A stretch of DNA of 64,000 bases from Centropus unirufus (taxonomy: Eukaryota; Chordata; Aves; Cuculiformes; Centropidae). Below the pieces are notes generated by a model. It did no database searches. It worked only from the letters and a program-made list of their open reading frames with translations, and was not told where the DNA came from. The stretch covers positions 468,163 to 532,162 of the forward strand of contig VYZI01000184.1 of assembly GCA_013397695.1 (NCBI GenBank), read 5' to 3'. The position numbers and the translations under genes were made by a program. Of the stretch, positions 13,944 to 26,720 are shown piece after piece (position 1 is the stretch's first letter; each line of letters begins with the position of its first letter).

Positions 13944-14293
13944 CTGTAACTTACACAAGTTACAAAAAAACACCACCACCGGTACCCCCTCGTACCACTT
14001 CCAAGCCACTGATCTCAGTCACGGCACAGAGCAGCACAGAATCCACCCAGGATGCATATCACGACAGCCGGACTCAGCGGATTTCCCCGTGGCCACAGGA
14101 TGGGCGAGGGATGTACAACTCCACCGACAGTTTGGACAGTAACAAGGCCATGAATCTTGCCTTGGAAACTGCAGCTGCACAGCGCCATGCGTCCGAGAGC
14201 CAGAGCACCTCAATACGAACCAGTGACAAGGCCATTTTAGTGACAAAAGCAGAGGAGTTTCTTAAGAGCCGACGTTCCTCTATAGGGATCCAG
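13944..14293 (+). CDS. DLGAP2: DLGAP2 coding exon, proline-rich segment
   Basis: The exon opens after a pyrimidine tract ending CCATAG and closes at CAG before GTAGCC. The first two bases (CT) complete a codon split with an upstream exon, and 116 full codons follow. The peptide starts VTYTSYKKTPPPVPPRTTSK, where PPPVPPR fits a class II SH3 ligand (PxxPxR). SAPAP proteins are known to bind SH3 domains of nArgBP2, but which site is used here is inference. Next come an STESTQDAYHDSRTQR segment, the DLGAP2-like NSTDSLDSNKAMNLALETAA and a basic KSRRSSIGIQ end. The last residues, GIQ, are half of a dynein-light-chain-type motif completed by whichever exon is spliced next. The only local peculiarity is the microsatellite directly upstream. 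Residues count as 1-116 of the visible protein. Confidence 0.92.
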
Positions 14294-17200
14294 GTAGCCT
14301 ATCATTAACATCTGCTCTGTGATGAATTGCTTGCCTTCTTTCTGTAAATAGCATAGAATGAGTCATTCAGCTTCACTTGCTCTAATAATCTAACAAACAA
14401 CCCCTGGCTGCTTAGCATTAATTGTAATTCATGTCATGGCAATGTGGCTCTGCAGAAAAGTCTTTGGCTAATATGCTGTACCTGGAAGAAAATGAATGAA
14501 TAAATCTCTAGGGAGGTTACCTGTCATTAACACTTGATATGAAAATTATACTGCAGAGCTACAGGTGAACAGCATGTTCATCTCCTTCCCTCCATGAATT
14601 CACAGTCCTTTTTATAGAATTACACCAGCTTTAAAATGCTTGACTATTTTTTCCATTATCTTTCTCTTTTGACCTTGGAAAATGTGTAATGCTGCTGGTT
14701 CTTCAAGTTATTCTACCAAAAAAAGAGAAGGAAGAGAAAGAAATGTGTTGGTGTAAATACAGCATAATTACAGATGGCAAATAATGAAATAACATTAATA
14801 AATATGGTCATTGAGCATTCTCCATCAAAATCGATAATATTTATTTCACCTGACAAAATCTGTCTCATACTGAGGGAAACTAAGTCACATCGTGTTGTTT
14901 CAGGCAAATGAAGTAAGATGATTACAAATGCAAATTCTGATTGCTATTCCTCCTATGAAATGGAAAGCAGTAGATCTATAGCAATGGTCATTTGTTTAAT
15001 TCTCTAGGGAATCCCAAGTCGTAATGATAAACAGAAAGTTGAACTTGCTAAGAACGAGAAGTTGGGAAGTGTTACTTGAAGAGACACAAGAGTAGAGTAA
15101 AATTTAGGCTTCTGTTCTGCTGAATATTTATTTTCAAGGATGTGGATATCCCTTTTGACATCACTGGCTTCACCTCTATTGTTAAAAATCTCCACTTTTG
15201 CCGGATGAGCTATAGAGGAAATGCCGTGAGTTTTGGCATAGCTACAACTATTATGGAGCGAGCAACATAGACCTTGAGAAGGTAACAGACCCGGTAGCAA
15301 AGCCCAGTGAGTGGCTGTGTATCTACTAGGAAGCATGTTATTTTCTTTAAACAGTAGTAATCCCATTTCTATCAGTTTAAAATGCAATTAGAAAAAGAAG
15401 TATTTGGGGTAAGCAAGTCACAGCTACTGATTGAACTTCACTCTTTAACATCTTAGTATGTTGGAATTTTGCTGTTCCCCAACATATTAGACTAATGGGA
15501 AGTCGTGGGCTTTGCCAGCAGGCTGCTTGCCCGTTTCTCGACATAAAAGCATCCCCTTCTTTGGATGCAGAGTAGAATGCAATTTAACAGTAATATATTC
15601 AGATGGCTACTTTTTAAATGTTTTACAAAGTAATTAATGTATTCTAAATTGTTCAGAAAAGGGACTTAGCAGATAGCAGTGAAAAGCTCAAAGGAGCAGC
15701 AAGCAATTTTTGTTACCTTTTAGCCCCTGAACTGAAAACTGCTCTTCAGAAAGGAATAGTATCTAGCGTTGTTCTTATCTCTTCTTTACAGCAGCTGTGC
15801 ACAGTGGTATTTAACAATGTGGGTGCCTTGCTTCAGTCAGTCCTGGTATTTCAGCAATTCATTCTGAAACTTTGATTACATCGCTTGATCCTATTTCTTA
15901 CTGCAGGTGATGACCAGTACTTTTCACTGGGCTCTGAACCTTCTTGGTATGGGGGGTGTTTAATAATATGCGCTCATAATCCACAAAAAAGATCAGTGCA
16001 ATGTTTTCCATGGAGGCAGTGGATCTTCTTGTAGCAATTTGTTATCTGACGCTTGGCCCGTAAAACTGGTCCTCAGGTGCACACGCTGCAAAAGGCAAAC
16101 ATTGTTTGAAGCAGGATGTCTTAGAAGGATGAGCCGTTTAGAATCTTTTGAGAAGTACAAATTGCTTGGTTGTACCATTTGCCGTTAGATAAGGATAAAA
16201 TTGCAAAATTACCCTCAATGCGGTACGCTGAGAGCACATTTTACTCGTTTGGAGATTTTTTTTCTGCAGGAAGTTTCAAACTTCACATTAGTGTGAAAAA
16301 TAAGTTTCTGCAACATTTCTAAGCAGAAAATGCATTTGGTTGTACTTCTGTTGCCAAGTTTCTAAGGAAAAAAAATAGAGGGTAGAATACTCTTATTGCA
16401 AACTACATAAATAGTAATTTATGCCTCCAAAATATGGTTGAAGTCTTTAATTTCTTTTAGACTTTGGCATCAAAGCACCTTAGAAAAGGATGTTTTTTAT
16501 TTGCATATTTCCTTGATTGACTAAATTACTTGTTTTCTCATTAGCATGCTATGCCAGGGTAATGCATTGAATTTGCATTTATTTGCATTAATCAATTTGC
16601 TATCAGGGTGGTTAATTTGTGCAGTTTTTAATTTTTCTTTCCTTTAACACATTGGTGAGAGAATGCTTGCCAATGGAGCATCATAGAGAAGCAGCGAAGC
16701 ACAAAGAATGGCGAGCAATGCCTCTACACGTGGAACCACTATGGTCCCAGCCTTGGGCTTCCATGCCTTTGCTATATATGATTTGTTGAGTGTACAGGTA
16801 ATGAACAGAAGACCTTTTAGAAAGCCCTCTCATACTAGGCAAGTGCCACAGGATTGGTATTCATGTTCACAAGGAGACCAAGCTCCTAGGGTAGCTTTGA
16901 ACTTGCTACAAAGCTCAGTAGCCGCTGAGATGCTACCCTTGCCGTAGCATCTGCAAGGAGAGAGAACAACATAAATATGGTAACCCATCACATGGTATGT
17001 TAGCCCTATCCCAGATGGGAATTTTGACAAAAAAAAAAAGCTTCAGAAACAAAGCATTTCCAGAAAATAGCTGTTGGAGTTTGGGTTTTGTTTTTTACTG
17101 TCATATTTTAAACAAGGATATTGTGAGACATGTCAGTAGGCACTGGGAAAAAAAAAATGTTGATTGCTAAATTCAAATGAATTAGAAGACACCAATTCTG

Positions 17201-18564
17201 AAATTAAACATTCATTCATCACTCTTAAGAATATATACATCAAGCGAAGAAAAAAACTCTAGCAATACTAGTAGCTGTAGTTGTCATATCTTTCTTCTGT
17301 CGTGGAAGGTGAAGACTAATCAAAGTGTTTGAATTAAAATGAAGCGTACAGATTGTCTAGAGTAAGATAAACATTAAGCCAGGAACAAGGTTATTGCTAA
17401 ATTATCCTCGCCCTTTTGCATACCCATGTATGTATGCTGATGATTAACATTAAAAACTGCTCTAGTTATAAACCATTTCATATTCAAAGCATTCAAATTG
17501 TAAAATATATGAGAAAACATGTCAGCAAATTACTCCTCATTTCTTCCAAGTATTCTAAAACAAGCAGTCCTTTCTTTCTTCTGTATTTAAAAGACATCGA
17601 GGCTTCCTGAAATGAACAGAAACCTCGGCAATATATGAGATGGAAACAAATGTTTTAAGTCTGGAGACTAATTCATGATGATATTTTTGGAGACGAACAG
17701 TAATTGTAGCGTAGAGAATGGACTCTGTCATCTTAATTTATCATCAGGAGATCTTGCTTCAAAATACCTAAGGTTTTTTTTTTAATCTCCAGAATCTTCA
17801 TTAAACAAATGGCTCTTATAAATCAAAAGCTGTATTCAAGAGGATTAGTGCCATAACTCTCCTTCCTAAGTTTTTGTGTCAAAAGAAGATCTTTTGCATT
17901 ACATTTATATATTTATTTAACGAAATTATTAACATCATAGGGTAAAAAGTTGTTTAAGAAACTCTGCATTCTCAAACTGGAATTTCCCTTCAAGGGAAGC
18001 ATTTTGTGCCCACATGGCATGCTTTGTTGGATGAGCATCTGCATTTTCTTTGTTCTGTTTTGGTAATACCATCCTTGCTTTGCTTCAGTGTTCACATAGC
18101 AATGAAAAGAAATAGTCACACTCGGATCATAAATGATCCAAAGATTCAGAGATAAAGATTGTTCATTCTGCTTCTAAAATCACTGTCAGACCGTGCTTTT
18201 GTGACAGAGGTGCCTGCAGGAGTCAGTGAAAGTTTTGGTAATACCTCCACGGTACAAAGGGTGTAACTTAGCCTTTAGAGTTAACATTGACCCTGGCAGA
18301 AAGAGAGAGAGAGCAATAAATCAGAATTCACAAGCTCAGCCAGTGAACAGAGCTCCCAGCCAGTGGTTCCATTTTTGCCTCCTCACTTGTCAAAAAAAAA
18401 TACTCAGCAGTTGGAATTGTAGTTTAAACAAAACTATAGTAATTTTAAAGCTATGTAATTAGTGTTGGTAGTTTTCTTAACTGCCATCAAGCATAATGAA
18501 ACTTTCAGATGGCTGCGCGGCAGAATATTTGTGGGTGCTAAACAGTTTGCCACGTGCCATTAAA

Positions 18565-18946
18565 TGAGGACAGGCTGAGAGCGTTGGGGGCTGTTCAGCC
18601 TGAAGAGGACCTTATAGTAGCCTTGAAGTACCTGAAGGAGACTAAAAGAAATCTGGGGAAGGACTTTTTATAAAAGCATGGAGTGATAGGATGAGGGGAA
18701 TGGCTATAAAATGGAGCGGAAGATTTAGACTAGATATCAAAAAGAAATTCTTCACAATGAGGGTGGTGAAACACTGGCACAAGGTTGCCCAGGGAAGCTG
18801 TGGATGCCCCATCCCTGGAGGTGTTCAAGGCCAGGTTGAGCAGCCTTGATCCGGTGGGACGTGTCCCTGCCCATGGCACGGGAGCTGGAAGTAGGTTATG
18901 GACCCTTCCAACCATACCCATTCTGTCATGCTGTGGTTCTATGATT
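18565..18946 (+). mobile_element. CR1 LINE, 3' end copy
   Basis: The sequence follows the usual CR1 3' region: a GAGGACAGGCTGAGAG opening, a GTTCAGCCTGAAGAGGA phrase, then CACAATGAGGGTGGTGAAAC, GGAAGCTGTGGATGCCCC and ATCCCTGGAGGTGTTCAAGG. It ends in a short GTGGTTCTATGATTAAA-type tail. The copy is 5'-truncated, as most CR1 insertions are, lies in the same orientation as DLGAP2 and is moderately diverged. Open frames in it on either strand are shadows of the element. Confidence 0.93.
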
Positions 18947-19140
18947 AAATACACGAGAAGTTCTGAACAATCACTGCTACATGCATTGTTTGTTGTTTCT
19001 ATCTCATGTTATCTTGACAGGAATTCCATTTCTGAACTCTGGCATGCATTTTTTAGAAAAACTTGCTTTCTTAAAAGGCCGGCAGAAGTTTTCAACCTGT
19101 TGTAGGATATCCTAGTGGTAATTAGCACTTACAGTGCAAT

Positions 19141-19172
<32 letters not shown>

Positions 19173-21504
19173 CTTGTTTAGTATTTTAGTCTTGATGTTC
19201 TGCTGAAAAGTAGTGGAGTAGCAAAATGGAGGCCTGAACCGAAGCACAAAAAAATCACTCGGGTATGAAAGTGTAGGTTTATTTAGGTGGGTTTCTAAAA
19301 ACTATTTTGAAAGACTCTATCATTTGTGGGCCGATAAAAGTCTTCCATCACTTAAGAAAGTAACAGTTAGTACTGTAGTTTTATTTGAAGTATTTTTCCT
19401 ACTTTGAAGTCCCTGCATACAAATGAGGTCTCCCTGTACCGGAGAGTGGTTATCTGCATTCACAATTACATGTACTTGATCTAGTGTCAAATGTAGTGCT
19501 TTCTTCCCTTCTTTACTCTTGTTATCATTGAGGAGCCTATGCAAGAGAGGAAAGTTGAATTATTTCCCTTCCTGTGCATCATCAGTGAGATTGTTTATTA
19601 AATTCTAATTATAGAACAAATTGGTTACAGCAGCAAAAACCCATTGAGGGCAGTGAAGCTGCATGGGGAGAGATAATGTGGCCTGAAGGACTGTTATTAC
19701 TTATGCTTATGAGACAGAAGTGAAAGACACCAGGTTAAAATCTGTTTTCTTATGCATTGAATATATTAACTTCGAGCCTTCCTTAGAGACAGTATGTATA
19801 GAAGCTTAGACTGGAATTTTTAGGACACCACAATGTTATATTGCAGTGCTCTTATTTAAGAGCAGAATAGTATTTCCATACTGAAATAAAGTTTCCTTAT
19901 AAGTAGTTAAAATTATCAGCTAAAAAAGCTTAGTAAGTACTTTACAGTCAGTTCATGCGTCCTTTTCTAGAATGGGTGAATATAAACAAGCCAAGATTGA
20001 TTATAACAAGCAAGTTATTTACCATAGTGATTTGCATCTTTTAAATAATTTTCTGTTAGTCTAATTTACTTGAGGATCATTTATTACTGAGTCAATGCCA
20101 GTATCTGATATTTAGTTTTCAAGTTTTGAGCTGCATGGTCAGCAGTGGCTGATCACAAAGGAGTCACAGTATTGTCTACTCTTGGTATTGGCAGAAAAAA
20201 ATGTGGAGGGGAGCGTTATGAGTTTGTGAAAGGTAAGACAAATAAGAGTGAAATGATCTCAAAATTCTTCATTACATTTACTATTAACATTATAAACTTC
20301 ATGGGTATTGTAAAAGCCCACAAGACAACATTTTTCATAGCATGAAATTGCAGAATTTTAAAGACCCTTTAGTTCTTCATTTGCAAGGAGAGACAAAGAT
20401 AACCTGCTATGGTAGATCTACTCTTCTTTCTCCTGCTTTTGGCCAGTGTCTTTTTGTTTCCTTTTCTGTGTCAGACTTCCTCATAACCAGAAAGATGTAA
20501 TTTTTCACATTGTTTTGCTTTACTGAGATTGTGGGCCAATTTTCAAATATGAAAGCCTTTGAAACCCATGCAAGTATTACAACAATAAGGAATCATGGAG
20601 AATAAAAACAGATTTATTGAGACTTATTTGACTTTCAGGACTCACACAATAAATCCAAATGTATTGCTTTTTCTCCCCTGCTCATTTAAATCTACCCTGG
20701 CCAATCTGATTAAAACTAGAGTTTCCTGCTGTCTTCTAGCAGGAATCTTTATAATGTCTGTCATTCAGAAATGCAATTTGTTTGTTCATTTTTTTTCTTT
20801 GTGAATGCAAATTATTTTCTTATTTCCCAATTTCGCTTGTGTTGGCACTTGCCTACATTTTCTGGATCAATTTTTTTGTGTTGTTTGTTACAATATTTGC
20901 TATCCTAGATTGCACACACACAAAAAAAATTGGCTTCTCCTGCTGTTACAAGGCAGAGTGAGGAAATTAAAGCATTAAAATATGAAAGCAATCATCAGGT
21001 TATTTTGTCCGTGGCAGCCTTGGCAAGCTGGACAGCAAGATGACTTGGCAAGAGATTATATCTAGAGGTAACTAATGCCATTTTTTTTTTTTTTTGATAG
21101 CTTGGCCATCATTTTCTTGATAATTTTATTTTGAATAAAATTTTAGAGCAGATTACTTCATTTATGCCTGATAATTCTAGATGTCCATTGCATATTGGGC
21201 AAATTAGTCAGGATATACTTCCAGGTGAAGTACCAACCAGAAAGCACTTGAAAGCAGATAGATGACTTTTTCTTAATTTGTTGCATGAATGGAAAGATAC
21301 CAGCACATCCAAAATAGAAAAAGGAAATCTGTTTTCTTCTGGTTCTATAAGAAGAGAGATCCAGCCTCAAAACTGCCCTGACTACCTGTTGTCCATATGT
21401 CCAGGTTTGCAGCTTTGTCCATTATATTTCAGACTTCTGAGGCAGGTGATATTCCCTGTGTCACTGCCCTGAGGGGTTTTACCCCCATCACTGGGCCTGA
21501 TTGC

Positions 21505-22530
21505 GTAGAATAGTGAGTTGTCCTTGGCTGGATGCTGGGTGCCCACTAAAACTGGTCTATAACTTCCCCTTCTCAGCTGGATAGGGGAGAGAAAATCCAA
21601 TTAAAGGCTTGTGGTTTGAGATAAGGGCAGGGAGAGATCACCAAGCAATAATCGTCATAGGCAAAACAGACTTCACCTGGTGAAGTTCATTTATTACCAA
21701 TCAAATCAGACTAGAATAATGAGAAATAAAACCAAATCCTAAAAAAAATCTTCCCCTCACCTCTCCTTTCTTCCCAGGTTCAACTTCAGTCCCAATTTTC
21801 TGTACCCCTTTCTCCCCAGGTGGCACAGGGGGATGGGGGCTGCTGTCAGTTCATTCCACATTGTTTCCGCCATTCCTTCCTCCTCAAGGGGAGGACTCCT
21901 CACCCTCTTTCTCTGCTCCAGTGTGGGGTCCCTCCCATGCAAGACAGTTCTCCGCAACGTGAGTCCTTCCCATGGGCTGCAGTTCTTCATTAACTCCTCC
22001 AGTGTGGGTCCCCCACGGAATCTCAGCTCCTGCCAGTAAACCACCTTCAGCACAGTCTTCTCTCTCCATGGACCCATGGGGCCTGCCAGGAGCCTGCTCC
22101 AGTGTGGGGTCCTCCACAAGCTGCAGGTGGATATCTGCTCCCCCATTAACCTCCATGGACTGCAGGAGAATCTCTGCTCCGGTGCCTGGATCACATCCTC
22201 CCCCTCCTTCTTCACTGATTTTGGTGTCTGCAGAGTTGTTTCTCTCACATATTCTCACTCCTCTCTCTGCTGCTGCTTCCATAGCAAGACTTTTTTTCCC
22301 CCTTCTTAACAGCGTTATCACAGAAGCACTACCACCACGCTGACTGTCTTGGTCTTGGCAACCTTGTCTTGGTCTATGTCTTGGTCTCGGCAACCTTGGC
22401 AGGTTCGTCTTAGAGCCAGCTGGCATTTACTTTATTGGACATAGAAGAAGCTTCCAGCAACTTCTCCCTCCTGTTGCCCCCCTTCCAAAACATTGCCATG
22501 CAAACCCAATGCACATAATTACCTTTCGCT
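21505..22530 (-). mobile_element. Avian endogenous-retrovirus LTR-like block, antisense
   Basis: The block contains repeated GC-rich phrases of the type CTCCAGTGTGGGGTCC, followed by TGCAGGTGGATATCTGCTCC, TCTGCTCCGGTGCCTGG and CTCTCACATATTCTCACTCC. Near its left end are CAGCTGGATAGGGGAGAGAA and an AATAAA-type signal read on the minus strand. From memory, this arrangement matches an LTR class common in bird genomes, read in reverse. The left edge (about 21505, by GAGTTGTCC and GGCTGG) is fairly clear, but the right edge is uncertain. Overlapping open frames of up to 180 codons on both strands reflect GC richness and periodicity. None is a recognisable viral protein. The copy is antisense to DLGAP2, inside an intron. 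Confidence 0.68.
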
Positions 22531-22539
22531 CTGTTCGCT

Positions 22540-24110
22540 CTGAACATGTGCTGTGCAGAGGATTCATCCTCCGCCTTCTGGCACAGCCAGGGCTTTGTCT
22601 CCATGACTTAGGAAACAGAGTTCTCAGAGCTTCATGCATGCTCTTGCAGAAACCACAAAACTGCATGTTCTGAGAACCTGACATCAACATCACCTGACTG
22701 TCTTTGCTCTCTGTAAGCCATGATGAAATCCATTAATATTCCCTGGTCATTCCCTGTCTCCTACCAAGATAATAGACTAGAAATACTCTAGATATCAGAT
22801 TTCCTATCTCACTATCACCTACTTTAGTAACCGCTGCACCTTCTGAACATAAGAAGAAATCTTGACTTTGAGACCATGGTCTTAAGCATAGCTCCAGTAT
22901 CACTTCCCAGACTGCAAAGTGCTCTCTGTTGTTGAATAACAGAAATTACATCTTCCTTTGTTACCCTCTTTGTCAAATAAATCCTTTATAGTTACTCTGC
23001 CTGAGATCAAGGTGACTTCTCTGGCTTTTTCACACGTCTTACAAAGTGCATCAGATATGGTTTGGACGGCCATGGTCTTCACAACTTTTACAACTTCTTC
23101 CAGTCTTCTTATCTCCAGAAGGAAACAAAATTCCTGGTTGAAGGCATACCCTTTGGTTGCATTATTTATTGTCATTTAAACTCAAAAATTTCCTCAATTA
23201 AGTCTTTTAACTCAGACTGATTCTGGTTGCTTTGGGGATGGAGCCCAAAACCACAGCTCATGGCAACACTTCCTGATCATTCTAGATCGTGCTATGGTTT
23301 TCCACATCAAAAGACTGTCCAGAAAATGTTTCCCCACTTTGGACATCATCTTTTTGTTAGCCCTTATGGATGCATCCAGAACCTCAGTCTAAGCATTTTG
23401 GGTTACCTTGCTCTTATTCACTCCCTACTGCCTCCTCATCCTTACAGGATAAGTTCGCTCTTCAAGCATGTCTATGCATATTTGACCGAGCTCTCATCAC
23501 TGTAATCAAGGCTGCCTCTCAGCTCCCCTACAACAGCCCAGATGAGTATCTCATTCTTGGCCCCACTTATTCATTCCTGTTCATCCGTCTCTAAGGGAGA
23601 TGTTTTCATATGCAGCTTTTCTAACATCCCTGAAAGGACTAGGTGAGTGCCTAGCCCCTCGCTTAGACTTGAACTTATTTTCAAGACTATTTTGGGCTCT
23701 TCTGTGCTATGTGTCTTTCCTGATAGATATGTCTCATGCTAAAAAACTAGACCTTATATCTACTCAGCTTATAGCAATGTTCTCTCAGGAGAAGGTGGAC
23801 CTCCAAGTCCAGCTTGAGCTTCTCATCTCTACTGCAGCCAAGGCCCATCTCAACTAGGAGACCAGTTTGCCTGGTTTTCAGTTCATTTTTGTGGTCATTT
23901 TGCCTCCCAATCTGCCTGACTTTGTGACTGAGCCCTTTTTTTCCCCTGCCAACATAAAGAGGGATCTTTCCTTCTTTGTATATTGACAACATGAGATCCT
24001 GGAGACTCTTACCTTACTTCTCTCAGCACTGCCTGAATAAGTGAAATCAGCCATTTCCATGAAATTGCTCAGGTGGAAACAGCAGCACGTGCTTTCCACT
24101 CGAGTTCATG
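22540..24110. other. Unassigned block beside the LTR-like element
   Basis: This stretch is richer in C+T on the plus strand than the surrounding intron and carries several open frames of 70-92 codons on both strands. One minus-strand frame (22900-23175) has pairs of cysteines (CKTC and CNFC, 41 residues apart), but I cannot match it to a known domain. It could be a remnant of the internal part of the neighbouring retroviral element, which would lie on this side of a minus-strand 3' LTR, or an unrelated decayed insertion. I assign no function. Confidence 0.35.
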
Positions 24111-25407
24111 CGGAATAAATGTAAGTGGTGAGAAAAGCGTGTTCCCCTGACAGTTGCCGTGCTGGCATCCAGAGCTTTTGACAAACGCTGTGCCTGATAC
24201 TACACTGCCCAGTCCAAGCATGCTATTAACATTTACTAAAGGGTTTTTGCTCTAGCTGCTATTATTGACACCTCCAGGACCCATATCCAGGTAAATATGA
24301 ATGTGTACTGATTACTTCCTGGAGTTCCCTTCCATGTGAGTGCACATGGAGCTATGGCTTGAAGATGGAAAGAGAGGTTTTCCTTCCTCTTTCTCTCTGC
24401 ATCCTTCTAGAAACCTGGTGAAATTAGGACTGTACAGATGAGAGGCAGCTGCAAAGGCCATTGGGCTCCTTCCAGGGGTGCCTGTGACTGCTGCAAGGGG
24501 AAAAGTTACCTTCCTAGGATATACTCTTTGGATGCACACATGGAGCGCGCCTATTGAAAAACTGGTTGCTAATATAATTTTTTTTATTTAAAAGTGAAAA
24601 TAACATTCAAAAGGAGAAATCAGTTCTACTCTTTTGCTTTTTTTTACTGACTCTCCCTTTGTTCAATATAATTTGCATACTGCAGCACTGGTTATGTCTG
24701 TGTCAAAGACTTGGGGGCGGTGTGATGATGGGAAGCGTTACATAAAATCCCACAGAAACTTGCAAAAGCAATGTGGTCTCAGTTATGAAGAAAACTCTAC
24801 AGTGAATATATTTTTGGTAAGTGTATTTCAGATGGGAATACTATAAAAAGTGCATAAATTGCTTGCTTGATACAGCATCTTCAGGACCGTGTTATTAAAA
24901 AAGGTGAGATATGGCAGTCTGCTGTATCCCTCACGTCATTTAAATGGTTCTATATTTGCCAACGCAATTGTCAATAAAATTTCATTGCAGCATTTCTTTT
25001 TATCACTTGCAAGTTTATCGAGCTACTTGAGATTTTATTTTATTTTGTAAATCAAGGACTATAATGAGACTGGTTTGTAATAATATACAAAGGGGCTATC
25101 CTGTGGATTCCTCGTTCTAAGAATAGCTCTTCCAGACCAAGCTTCCACTGAACTGAGTAATTGCATCTGCTTAGGTTTGAAATAGGGGATTACATAGCAG
25201 AACAGAAGCACTTGGGCAAAGCTTTATAAAACCCAGCGCCAAAACAAAGATACCAGGCTGAGTACCTGTTTCATCTGTTTTGCTGTTCTAGGTGTTTCTT
25301 AACAGTAAGAGAAAAAATATAGATTAGTAATTATTAATGAGTGCAGGTAGAAAAAGTGCTGAGCTGTCAGTGCTCACTCCACAGATGTGTCTTTTATGTT
25401 GAATTAG

Positions 25408-25493
25408 GTGGAAACAGCAACCGATTCCGATACTGAAAGCAGAGGCCTGCGGGAATACCACTCTGTTGGAATACAAGTGGAAGATGAAAAACG
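25408..25493 (+). CDS. DLGAP2: DLGAP2 coding exon with GIQV motif
   Basis: This 86-bp exon lies between GAATTAG and GTAATT. It encodes VETATDSDTESRGLREYHSV then GIQVEDEK, and its last two bases (CG) form an arginine codon with the A of the next exon. SVGIQVED fits the G-I/V-Q-V-D/E class of dynein light chain (DYNLL) ligands known from nNOS and reported in GKAP proteins. Use of this site here is inference. TESRGLREYHSVG is shared with other DLGAPs, so the exon supports the family more than the paralogue. Because the previous exon ends in GIQ at phase 0, a direct junction makes a second GIQVE. Confidence 0.93.
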
Positions 25494-26720
25494 GTAATTC
25501 GAGCATGTACAAAAATCTGTAGTCTTTAATAACACAACGCACATTTGTAAACAGAGTTAATAACAAACATCTGGCAAGTGCTGCCCCTAAATAATTCACT
25601 AAGCCAAATTTCTTATGCACATGCTGGTCATCTGGTAAAATTTGTAGAGATTACTCAGCAGTTCCTTAATATTTAGTTAGCTTACCCTTTTTTAATTGGA
25701 GGGAAGGAAGTGAAAGTTTTAAATTAAAGTAGCAGATTAATATAATTTCATTACTGGCAGAACAAATACAAAGAGCTGTGGACTGCAATACTCTTCCTTC
25801 AACGGGACTCCTCATGCTGATCCAGGCTTTTCCAGTCCATAAAGGGGAATATGATGGTTATGATGTAACCCATCATATCTTTATCCTAAACGAGAATCAG
25901 CTTTTACACTTGTTCGGTGCTTCTGTGGCTTCGTAAAACTGCTGGCCAATGTAGTAACCCACGAGTTATCCTTGGCAGGCACTGCCACCCAAGTACTGGA
26001 CTGGGACAGTTGTCTCATTTCATGGCAGCTGTCAGAATCTGGCTGCTAATTGCCTTCTACCATCATTGACTACAAGTAATTTTGAAAACTAGACTCAGAT
26101 GTGAGAAGCTTTCGCAAATAATCTTTCTTTCTCCATCTAATATTTTAACATAAAGCTTTCCCATAATGTCATTATTCAGTGGTTTGTAACATTAGATAAT
26201 CAACATCTAATGGCCATCCTATGAGGCAAGGTAAAAATACCAGTCTTAAACCTGCTGCTACTATTTTTCCTTTATTAAAGTATTCTCAGCAGTGGTAACT
26301 TAGCAGATTTTCAGACTTTATCTAATTAAAATTCGTAATCTTTGAATTTTTTTATACATCTACTTTACAGATTTCTATCAGGAAATGTAGCCCTGCAGTC
26401 TTGCTAGTTATTTCCAGGTCATTTAGTAATGACACATGGTATTTTCTAGCATGAGAATAAATCAATGTTTGCGTCCAGAGATAATTTAAATTTTCTTTTG
26501 TATCTTTGTTCATATCAGTGATGCCACAATGCATTTTAGTTTTCCCTTCTGTTGTTATTCACTCTCTTATTTTAGTGAGATGTTCACAAAGAACAAAATA
26601 GTTAGCATAATGTTCAAGGAGAAAACCAGAATCCATTCAGTGAAACATTATTCAGTGCCTCTGTATAATCATGAACTTATTTATATCTCTTAATCTCCTC
26701 TTTCTTCCCTCTTCGCCAAG
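25494..26720 (+). other. DLGAP2: DLGAP2 intron, about 1.2 kb
   Basis: The intron runs from GTAATT to a pyrimidine-rich TTTCTTCCCTCTTCGCCAAG acceptor. It is plain AT-rich sequence with no repeat or coding signal that I can support. Confidence 0.9.

Larger units (their letters stand above)
14294..25407 (+). other. DLGAP2: DLGAP2 intron, about 11.1 kb
   Basis: The intron begins GTAGCC and ends GAATTAG. I see no further exon that I can support. If mammalian-like DLGAP2 isoforms carry a short extra exon here, I could not find it by eye. Contents: an octamer-rich AT block at 16499-16588, a CR1 copy at 18565-18946, an antisense LTR-like block at about 21505-22530, and an adjoining stretch to about 24100 of unclear origin. 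The rest is unremarkable AT-rich DNA. Confidence 0.85.

Noticed and set aside
13575..14009. Open frames of R/E or S/L repeats on both strands
   Set aside because: They are translations of the TTCTC microsatellite and the run of N, not proteins.
21757..22426. Overlapping open frames of 123-180 codons on both strands
   Set aside because: They lie in the GC-rich LTR-like block, with repeated phrases and no recognisable domain.
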